From the NCBI RefSeq assembly GCF_945956895.1, contig NZ_CAMFJF010000029.1, positions 1 through 47,606 of the forward strand: DNA of 47,606 bases, given 5' to 3'. Of this stretch, positions 42,030 through 47,606 are shown piece after piece (the stretch's first letter is position 1; the number at the start of each line of letters is the position of its first letter). The notes under the pieces are model-generated. The model was not told the origin of the DNA and ran no database searches. It was given only the letters and a program-made list of their open reading frames with translations. The DNA comes from an uncultured Allobosea sp. (GTDB lineage: Bacteria > Pseudomonadota > Alphaproteobacteria > Rhizobiales > Beijerinckiaceae). A program made the position numbers and the translations under genes.

Positions 42030-42764
42030 ATGTCTGCCATCCGCCTGACCGACCTGACGCTGGGCTATGACCGCCATCCGGCGGTGCATCACCTCTCCGG
42101 CGAGATCGAGGCCGGGAGCCTCACCGCCATCGTCGGGCCGAACGGCGCCGGCAAGTCGACCCTGCTCAAGGGCATTGCGGGGGCGCTCGCGCCGCTGTCG
42201 GGCGGCGTTTCGCTCGCCAAGGGCAAGCGGCTTGCCTATCTCCCGCAATCGGCCGATCTTGATCGTTCCTTCCCGATCCATGTCTACGATCTCGTCGCCA
42301 TGGGCCTATGGAACCGGGCCGGTATCTTCGGCCGCATCGGCGCGAGAGCGGCCCACAAGATCGAGCATGCCATTGCGGCGGTGGGACTGACCGGCTTCGA
42401 GCGCCGGCCGATCGGTACGCTCTCCGGCGGGCAGATGCAGCGGGCGCTGTTCGCGCGGCTCCTGCTGCAGGATGCCGACGTGATCCTGCTCGACGAGCCC
42501 TTCACCGCGATCGATGCGCGAACCACAGCTGACCTGCTTGATCTGGTCCGGCGCTGGCATGGCGAGAGCCGTACCGTCGTCGCCGTGCTGCACGATATCG
42601 AGACGGTTCGGCAGGCCTTTCCGCAGACGTTGCTGCTGGCGCGCGAGGCCGTGGCTTGGGGCGAAACTGCGACCGTGCTGACCTCTGAGAACCTGCTGAA
42701 GGCGCGGCGCATGGTCGAGGCCTTCGACAGCCACGCCACTCCCTGCCAGCGCGACGCAGCGTAA
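42030..42764 (+). CDS. znuC: Zinc ABC transporter ATPase
   Basis: A 244-aa ATPase that powers high-affinity zinc uptake. Walker A is GPNGAGKS (36-43), the signature is LSGGQMQRALFARLL, Walker B is DVILLDEPFTAID, and the switch is VLHDIETV. ATG at 42030 is preferred by homology (MSAIRLTDLTLGYDRHPAVHHL). GTG at 42015, which overlaps the preceding stop, is equally possible. The gene is separated from znuB by a palindromic repeat. Confidence 0.9.
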   Translation: MSAIRLTDLTLGYDRHPAVHHLSGEIEAGSLTAIVGPNGAGKSTLLKGIAGALAPLSGGVSLAKGKRLAYLPQSADLDRSFPIHVYDLVAMGLWNRAGIFGRIGARAAHKIEHAIAAVGLTGFERRPIGTLSGGQMQRALFARLLLQDADVILLDEPFTAIDARTTADLLDLVRRWHGESRTVVAVLHDIETVRQAFPQTLLLAREAVAWGETATVLTSENLLKARRMVEAFDSHATPCQRDAA

Positions 42765-42771
42765 AAGATCA

Positions 42772-42877
42772 AGCCCTCATCCTGAGGAGCAGCCTTCAGG
42801 CTGCGTCTCGAAGGATGTTCCAGTGCACTCTGAAACATCCTTCGAGACGCCGCTTCGCGGCTCCTCAGGATGAGGGC
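42772..42877. repeat. Palindromic repeat between znuC and znuB
   Basis: AGCCCTCATCCTGAGGAGC...GCTCCTCAGGATGAGGGCT with inner TCGAAGGATG/CATCCTTCGA arms. It is the same family as the in-gene copy at 30056-30161. It would form a stable hairpin within the znu transcript. Confidence 0.85.
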
Positions 42878-42906
42878 TGAGGACAACCGACGGAACAGAC
42901 CCGCCC

Positions 42907-43782
42907 GTGCTCTACGATCTCCTCATCGGTCCCTTCGCCGAATTTGACTTCATGCGCCGCGCCCTCGTCGGTGTGGCGGCGCTCTCCGTTTCGGGAGCGC
43001 CGATCGGCGTCTTCCTGATGCTCCGGCGGATGAGCCTGACCGGCGACGCCATGGCGCATGCGATCCTGCCCGGCGCCGCACTGGGCTATCTCGTTGCCGG
43101 CTTCTCGTTGCCGGCGATGACGATCGGCGGGCTTGCGGCCGGCTTCGCGGTGGCGCTTGCGGCCGGTGCCGTGGCGCGAGCAACGGTGCTCAAGGAGGAC
43201 GCTTCGCTTGCCGCCTTCTACCTCATCTCGCTCGCGCTCGGCGTCACCATCGTTTCGCTGAGGGGCTCGGCGATCGACCTGCTGCATGTGCTGTTCGGCA
43301 ATGTGCTGGCGCTTGACGATCAGGTGTTGATCCTGCTTGCCAGTGTTGCGACCGTGTCTCTGCTCTCGCTGGCGGCGCTGTATCGGCCATTGGTGCTGGA
43401 ATGCGTCGACCCGGGCTTTCTGCGTTCGGTCAGCCGCTCCGGTGGGTTCGTGCATCTGACCTTCCTGGCGCTGGTCGTGCTCAATCTCGTCGCCGGTTTC
43501 CATGCGCTGGGGACCTTGCTCGCCGTCGGCATGATGATGCTCCCGGCCGCTGCGGCACGCTTCTGGACGGCGGATATCACGCGCCTGCTGTTGCTCGCGG
43601 CCGGCTTCGGCATGGTCTCCGGCTATGCCGGGCTTGTGACGTCCTATGCGGCGGGGTCGAGCCTGCCGGCGGGGCCGTCGATCATCCTCGCAGCCGGGGC
43701 GATCTATATCGGCTCGCTCCTGTTCGGCTCGCAGGACGGGCTTGCGCGACGCCTCTTGCCTCGCGGCCATCTTCAGAGATAG
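42907..43782 (+). CDS. znuB: Zinc ABC transporter permease
   Basis: A 291-aa membrane permease with about eight helices. Conserved regions are LMLRRMSLTGDAMAHAILPGAALGYL (about 37-62) and GTLLAVGMMMLPAAAARFW in the C-half. The start is GTG at 42907, since no ATG fits; the ribosome site is weak, in line with coupling to upstream translation. Its stop codon touches the second Zur-like box. Confidence 0.9.
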   Translation: MLYDLLIGPFAEFDFMRRALVGVAALSVSGAPIGVFLMLRRMSLTGDAMAHAILPGAALGYLVAGFSLPAMTIGGLAAGFAVALAAGAVARATVLKEDASLAAFYLISLALGVTIVSLRGSAIDLLHVLFGNVLALDDQVLILLASVATVSLLSLAALYRPLVLECVDPGFLRSVSRSGGFVHLTFLALVVLNLVAGFHALGTLLAVGMMMLPAAAARFWTADITRLLLLAAGFGMVSGYAGLVTSYAAGSSLPAGPSIILAAGAIYIGSLLFGSQDGLARRLLPRGHLQR

Positions 43783-43799
43783 AAACGTTATATCGTTAC
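43782..43799. promoter_or_regulatory. Zur-like box 2, before znuA
   Basis: GAAACGTTATATCGTTAC is an imperfect dyad (GAAACG against GTAACG) around TTATAT, matching box 1 at 15 of 18. It begins at the last base of znuB and lies 17 bases before the znuA start, giving znuA its own zinc-controlled promoter. Confidence 0.6.
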
Positions 43800-43816
43800 A
43801 TTTTCTGGAGCCGCTC

Positions 43817-44758
43817 ATGCCCAACCGTCGCGCCTTCGTCGCCGGCCTTGCTTTCGGGCTTGCCGCAGTCGCTGCGCCGCTCTGTGCCTTCTCCCAGGAG
43901 AGGTTGCCGGTCGTGGCGAGTTTTTCGGTTCTCGGCGATTTCACCCGGCAGATCGGCGGCGATCGCGTCAGCGTGACCACGCTGGTCGGTCCCGACGGCG
44001 ACGCGCATGTCTATTCGCCGACGCCGGCGGATGCGAAGGCGATGGCCGCGGCGAAGCTCGTCGTCGTCAACGGGCTGCATTTCGAGGGCTGGCTGCCGCG
44101 CCTCGTGAAATCCTCCGGCACCAAGGCGACCATGGCCGAAGCGACGAAGGGCGTCACCCCGCTCGAAGCCGATGACGACCATGACGAGAAGGGCAAGGGC
44201 GGCCACGCGCATGCCCATGGCCATGACGATCCGCATGCCTGGCAGAGCATCGCCAATGCGAAGCTCTATGTCGCGAATATCAGGGATGCGCTGAGCGCGG
44301 CCGATCCGGCGGGCAAGGCGAGCTACGAGGCCAATGCCACGGCCTATCTCGCCGAGCTCGACAAGCTCGAAGGCGAGGTGAAGGCTGCCATTGCCCGCAT
44401 TCCGGCCGAGCGGCGCAAGGCGATCACCACCCATGACGCCTTCGGCTATTTCGTGAAGGCCTATGGCATCGCGTTCGTGGCGCCGCAGGGCGTCTCGACC
44501 GAGGCCGAGGCCTCCGCCAAGGATGTCGCCCGCATCATCCGGCAGGTGAAGGCGCAGAAAGTACCGGCCGTCTTCCTCGAAAACGTCACCAATCCCCGCC
44601 TCGTCGAGCAGATCGCGCGCGAAAGCGGCGCCAAGGTCGGCGGCCGGCTCTATTCGGATGCGCTCTCGTCCGAGACCGGGCCGGCGGGGACTTACATCCG
44701 GATGATGAAGCACAATATAAGCGAAATCGAAAAGGCGCTCGCCGCCGGCCCGGTCTGA
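43817..44758 (+). CDS. znuA: Periplasmic zinc-binding protein
   Basis: A 313-aa cluster A-I metal-binding protein. The signal is MPNRRAFVAGLAFGLAAVAAP with AFSQ. Zinc ligands of the family are expected at the His in GPDGDAHVYSPTP, at DDPHAWQS, and in ITTHDAFGYF, with Asp near the C-terminus (YSDALSSE). A His/Asp-rich loop, DDDHDEKGKGGHAHAHGHDD, is at about 116-135, the mark of ZnuA rather than manganese proteins. The start ATG lies 17 bases after Zur-like box 2, with TGGAG as ribosome site. Confidence 0.94.
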   Translation: MPNRRAFVAGLAFGLAAVAAPLCAFSQERLPVVASFSVLGDFTRQIGGDRVSVTTLVGPDGDAHVYSPTPADAKAMAAAKLVVVNGLHFEGWLPRLVKSSGTKATMAEATKGVTPLEADDDHDEKGKGGHAHAHGHDDPHAWQSIANAKLYVANIRDALSAADPAGKASYEANATAYLAELDKLEGEVKAAIARIPAERRKAITTHDAFGYFVKAYGIAFVAPQGVSTEAEASAKDVARIIRQVKAQKVPAVFLENVTNPRLVEQIARESGAKVGGRLYSDALSSETGPAGTYIRMMKHNISEIEKALAAGPV

Positions 44759-44782
44759 GAGACAAATCCGCAGGAACCACTC

Positions 44783-44877
44783 CGTCATCCCGGACAAGCC
44801 GCGTAAGCGGCGCCGATCCGGGATCCATCGAAGGGCGTCGCCCTATGATGGATCCCGGCGCTTCGGCCGGGATGACG
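44783..44877. repeat. Palindromic repeat, GTCATCCCGG family
   Basis: CGTCATCCCGGACAAG...GGCCGGGATGACG with GGATCCATCG and GATGGATCC arms, like 31185-31279. It separates znuA from the CobW-like gene on the same strand. Confidence 0.8.
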
Positions 44878-44937
44878 GTTGCGGATTTGATTTCGGTTCG
44901 AGCTAGAACCATTCCTGAATATCGAGCAGGTCAAGCC

Positions 44938-45900
44938 ATGTCCGAGAAAATCCCCGTCACGGTGCTCACCGGCTATCTGGGCGCCGGCAAGACTACGCTC
45001 CTCAACCGCATCCTGACCGAGGACCACGGCAAGAAATTCGCCGTCATCGTCAACGAGTTCGGCGAAGCCGGCATCGATGGCGACCTCATTGTCGGTGCCG
45101 ACGAGGAAATCTTCGAGATGAACAACGGCTGCATCTGTTGCACCGTGCGCGGCGACCTGATCCGCATCCTCGATGGCCTCATGAAGCGCAAGGGCAAGTT
45201 CGACGCGATCATCGTCGAGACCACCGGCCTTGCCGACCCCGCGCCGGTCGCCCAGACCTTCTTCGTCGACCAGGATGTTGGCGATGCCACTCGCCTCGAT
45301 GCGGTCGTGACCGTGACCGACGCCAAGTGGCTCAAGGATCGGCTGAAGGATGCGCCGGAGGCGAAGAACCAGATCGCCTTCGCCGATGTGATCGTGCTCA
45401 ACAAGACCGACTTGGTGACCGCGGAAGAGCTCGCCGACGTCGAGGCCGCGATCCGCGCCATCAACCCCTATGCCAAGCTGCACAAGGCCGAGCGCGCCAA
45501 TGTCGATATCGCCGCGCTGCTCGACCGCAACGCCTTCGATCTCGACCGTATCCTCGATATCGAGCCGGATTTCCTCGAGGCCGGGCATCACCACCACCAT
45601 GCCGAGGATGTGCGCTCGATCTCGCTGACGGTTCCCGGGGATGTCGACCCCGAGAAGTTCATGCCGTGGATCAACGACCTCACCCAGATCCAGGGACCGA
45701 ACATCCTGCGTTCCAAGGGCATCCTGGCCTTCAAGAACGAGCCGCGCCGCTTCGTCTTCCAGGGCGTGCATATGATCCTGGACGGCGACCTGCAGCGCGA
45801 CTGGAAGGATGGCGAGACCCGCGAGAGCCGCCTCGTCTTCATCGGGCGTGATCTCAACGAGAACGAATTGCGCAAGGGGTTTGAAGCCTGCGCGGCGTGA
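44938..45900 (+). CDS. CobW/COG0523-family GTPase (putative zinc metallochaperone)
   Basis: A 320-aa G3E GTPase. The G1 loop GYLGAGKT is at 12-19, the CxCC metal motif GCICC at 64-68 (Cys65, 67, 68), ETTGLADP is the switch region, and NKTD starts at 155. A His run (His217-221) precedes the C-terminal CobW_C domain. The start ATG has a modest GCAGG ribosome site; an in-frame ATG at 44845 lies in repeat DNA. Family members of this kind deliver zinc to client proteins under shortage, and the position after znuA supports that. Cobalt supply to nitrile hydratase is a less likely alternative. Confidence 0.9.
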   Translation: MSEKIPVTVLTGYLGAGKTTLLNRILTEDHGKKFAVIVNEFGEAGIDGDLIVGADEEIFEMNNGCICCTVRGDLIRILDGLMKRKGKFDAIIVETTGLADPAPVAQTFFVDQDVGDATRLDAVVTVTDAKWLKDRLKDAPEAKNQIAFADVIVLNKTDLVTAEELADVEAAIRAINPYAKLHKAERANVDIAALLDRNAFDLDRILDIEPDFLEAGHHHHHAEDVRSISLTVPGDVDPEKFMPWINDLTQIQGPNILRSKGILAFKNEPRRFVFQGVHMILDGDLQRDWKDGETRESRLVFIGRDLNENELRKGFEACAA

Positions 45901-45909
45901 CACCAGGCA

Positions 45910-46015
45910 CGTCATGCCCGGGCTTGACCCGGGCATCTCATGACGTTGACGCGCCGGGAGCCTCTTCCTGGACGAGATTCCCGGGTCTGCACTTCGCTCC
46001 GCCCGAGAATGACGG
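45910..46015. repeat. Mosaic palindromic repeat
   Basis: The first part (CGTCATGCCCGGGC...GCCCGGGCATC type) joins a second module, GAGATTCCCGGGTCTGC...CGCCCGAGAATGACGG, which is shared with 36269-36315. It lies between the CobW-like and WD40 genes. Confidence 0.7.
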
Positions 46016-46058
46016 CAAGCGCGTTCCCTCTCCTTGCAAGCTGCGCTAGACCGGCGGC

Positions 46059-47069
46059 ATGACGACGATGACCCCACCCGTCTCGCTGCGCGAGCATGTC
46101 ACTCCGATCACTGCCGAGACGCATGTCGTCGCGGTCCACTGGCTGAAGCAGGGGCTCGTGCTCGCGCTCGCTGACGGGCGCGTGCTGCGCTGGCGAGATG
46201 GCGCGGTGGTGGACAGCGTCGAGGCCCATGCCGGCGGCATCCTCTGCGCCATCGGCGATGGCGAGCGCCTGATCACCGGTGGCGATGACGGGCGCGTCGT
46301 TGCGACGCGCTCCGAGGGCGAGCCAGAGGAGCTGGCCAAGGACCCGAAACGCCGCTGGATCGATGCGATCACGCTGTCGCCTTCGGGCAACCTCGCCTGG
46401 AACACCGGCAAGACCGTGCAGGCGCGCGACGAGAAGGGTCGTATCCGCACACTGGAGGCCGCGAGCACGCCGCAGGGCCTCGTCTTCGCGCCGAAGGGCT
46501 ATCGCCTCGCCATCGCTCAGATGAACGGCGTCTCGCTCTGGTATCCCAATACTGAGGCGAAGCCGGAATTCCTGGACTGGAAGGGCTCGCATCTCGACGT
46601 CGTCTGGTCGCCGGACGGGCGCTTCGTCGTCTCCTCGATGCAGGAGAACGCGCTGCATGGCTGGAAGCTCGGCGACAAGCCCGGCCATATGCGGATGACC
46701 GGCTATCCCGCCAAGCCGCGTTCGCTGTCCTGGTCGCATGACGGGCTTTGGCTCGCCTCCAGCGGGGCGGATGGCGCGATCGTCTGGCCGTTCCAGGGCG
46801 ATGGGCCGCAGGGCAAGGCGCCGCGCGAATGCGGCGTGCGCCATGCCCGCGTCACCCGCGTCGCCTTCCATCCGGGCGCGCTGGTGCTGGCGATCGGCTA
46901 TGATGACGGCTGCATCCTGATGGTCCGACTGACCGATGGCTCCGAATTGCTGGTGCGGCCGGCTTTGCGCGACAGCGGCATCAGTGCCTTCGCCTGGGAC
47001 AAGGCCGGCAAGCGGCTCGCCTTCGGCGCCGAGGATGGCGCGGCCGGCGTGCTTGTCCTGCCGAGCTGA
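46059..47069 (+). CDS. WD40-repeat beta-propeller protein
   Basis: A 336-aa protein made of about seven WD40-like blades, for example GGDDGRVVATRSEG, SHLDVVWSPDGRFVVSSMQENALHGWKL and SLSWSHDGLWLASSGADGAIVWPF in pieces. No signal peptide, so it is cytoplasmic. It follows the CobW-like gene on the same strand, a pairing I believe recurs in Hyphomicrobiales. It may be a scaffold or partner for the metallochaperone. ATG at 46068 is an alternative start. Confidence 0.88.
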   Translation: MTTMTPPVSLREHVTPITAETHVVAVHWLKQGLVLALADGRVLRWRDGAVVDSVEAHAGGILCAIGDGERLITGGDDGRVVATRSEGEPEELAKDPKRRWIDAITLSPSGNLAWNTGKTVQARDEKGRIRTLEAASTPQGLVFAPKGYRLAIAQMNGVSLWYPNTEAKPEFLDWKGSHLDVVWSPDGRFVVSSMQENALHGWKLGDKPGHMRMTGYPAKPRSLSWSHDGLWLASSGADGAIVWPFQGDGPQGKAPRECGVRHARVTRVAFHPGALVLAIGYDDGCILMVRLTDGSELLVRPALRDSGISAFAWDKAGKRLAFGAEDGAAGVLVLPS

Positions 47070-47074
47070 GTGCC

Positions 47075-47362
47075 ATGCGCTTCGGTCTCTTCGGCAAGCC
47101 TGAGACCCGCAAGGGCGGCGATGCGAAGGCCGAGGCGAAGGCTCTGGCCGAGCGGTTGAAGGCGCAGGTCAGGGAACTGCTCGGCCTGCCCGAGGCGGCG
47201 GCAATCGCGGTCAACGAGATCATCTGTGCCGACCCCGCCTGCCCGGGCAACGAGACGGTGATCCTGGTGATGAAGCCCGGCGAGAAGACCCGCGCCTACA
47301 AATTGCAGATGGCGATGGCCGAGGTGACGGCGGAAGCGTTGGCGGAAGCCCTCCGCTCCTAG
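47075..47362 (+). CDS. Conserved small protein with CxDPxCPG motif (95 aa)
   Basis: A 95-aa cytoplasmic protein starting five bases after the WD40 stop, so probably co-translated. It has a Lys/Ala/Glu-rich helix (KAEAKALAERLKAQVRELLGL), then a compact domain with VNEIICADPACPGNETVILVMKPGEKTRAYKL in pieces. The two cysteines of CADPAC could bind metal. I do not recognise a named family. The neighbourhood suggests a link to CobW function. Confidence 0.75.
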   Translation: MRFGLFGKPETRKGGDAKAEAKALAERLKAQVRELLGLPEAAAIAVNEIICADPACPGNETVILVMKPGEKTRAYKLQMAMAEVTAEALAEALRS

Positions 47363-47407
47363 GCCGCGTGGACGATTGATGGATCGTTCGTGATAGGCAC
47401 CACGCTT

Positions 47408-47447
47408 GTCATTCCGGGGCTTCGCGCAGCGAAGAACCCGGAATGAC
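47408..47447. repeat. Short palindromic repeat
   Basis: GTCATTCCGGGGCTTCGCG...AACCCGGAATGAC with CTTCGCGCAGCGAAG as its tip. It is the shortest member of the GTCATTCCGG group and lies before the last gene. Confidence 0.7.
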
Positions 47448-47479
47448 AGCCTTGATTCGATGCTCTAAAGCTCGTTGCG

Positions 47480-47606
47480 ATGTCTCTGCTCTCGCTCTAT
47501 GCCCGCGTCCTCGGTGAACTCGGCCCCGAAAAGCGGCTTGGCGTCATCCTGGCGCTGGCCAATATCGTGCTGGCGGCCGTCGCCTTCGCCGAGCCGATGC
47601 TGTTCG
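47480..47606 (+). CDS. Start of an ABC exporter, NdvA/ChvA-like (partial)
   Basis: The window ends 42 codons into this gene. The visible N-terminus, [19 protein letters not shown] then [23 protein letters not shown], matches the opening of cyclic beta-1,2-glucan exporters (NdvA/ChvA) of Rhizobiales: a short cytoplasmic stretch followed by the first membrane helix. The rest, including the ATPase domain, lies outside, so the assignment rests on this segment only. Confidence 0.6.
   Translation, partial: MSLLSLYARVLGELGPEKRLGVILALANIVLAAVAFAEPMLF

Noticed and set aside
1..47606. tRNA, rRNA, CRISPR arrays, prophage genes
   Set aside because: None was recognised on either strand on reading; a tRNA search program was not available, so a missed tRNA cannot be fully excluded.

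Overview
The window reads as chromosomal DNA of a GC-rich alphaproteobacterium of the order Hyphomicrobiales. The gene set fits a Bosea-like soil or plant-associated bacterium: a cyclic beta-glucan exporter start (ndvA-like), a Tat-exported OpgG/OpgD protein, a cobalt-type nitrile hydratase, a fused indolepyruvate ferredoxin oxidoreductase, and repeats of the type that encode PHPEEPRSGVSKD-like peptides. The genus is an inference from gene content. No rRNA, tRNA, CRISPR array or prophage was seen.

Layout. 1-52: outer end of a probable IS21-like element that cuts an autotransporter gene (30-3236, minus) just before its beta-barrel. 3237-6448: an unrecognised 177-aa gene and a histidine kinase/response regulator pair. 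A tandem TTCTnAC motif with a 10-base period lies upstream of both the kinase gene and the autotransporter gene, and is a candidate box for the regulator. 6679-14380: MFS carrier, pyrE, a MarR/hydrolase divergent pair with a clear operator, hemH, a 5'-nucleotidase family protein and uracil-DNA glycosylase. 14509-23259 (minus): a branched-chain-type ABC transporter operon (acyl-CoA synthetase, livG, livH, livM, livK, livF, PaaK-like ligase). 23519-29089: VOC protein, small secreted protein, small unknown protein, Crp/Fnr regulator and the 1185-aa indolepyruvate oxidoreductase with a perfect 10+3+10 operator upstream.

29400-35765 looks like a nitrile module. A DUF1007 plus NicO nickel/cobalt transporter pair (plus) converges on a minus-strand operon of GGT-like hydrolase, amidase, cobalt-type nitrile hydratase alpha and beta, and the accessory protein. 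A perfect 26-bp palindrome sits in front of that operon. 36321-39952: DUF1850, fused TRAP permease and TAXI binding protein. 40174-41808: OpgG/OpgD family. 41869-45900: zinc uptake (49-aa membrane protein, znuC, znuB, znuA) with two related Zur-like boxes, then a CobW-family GTPase, a WD40 protein and a 95-aa protein. 47480 to the end: first codons of an NdvA/ChvA-like exporter.

The gaps between genes are loaded with at least 14 imperfect palindromic repeats of several families, most bounded by GTCAT...ATGAC. One is translated as part of the NicO transporter N-terminus and one splits znuC from znuB. The strongest leads are the predicted response-regulator box shared by kinase and autotransporter, the cobalt supply/nitrile hydratase neighbourhood with its palindrome, the repeat-derived peptide in the NicO protein, and the Zur-box/49-aa protein arrangement.
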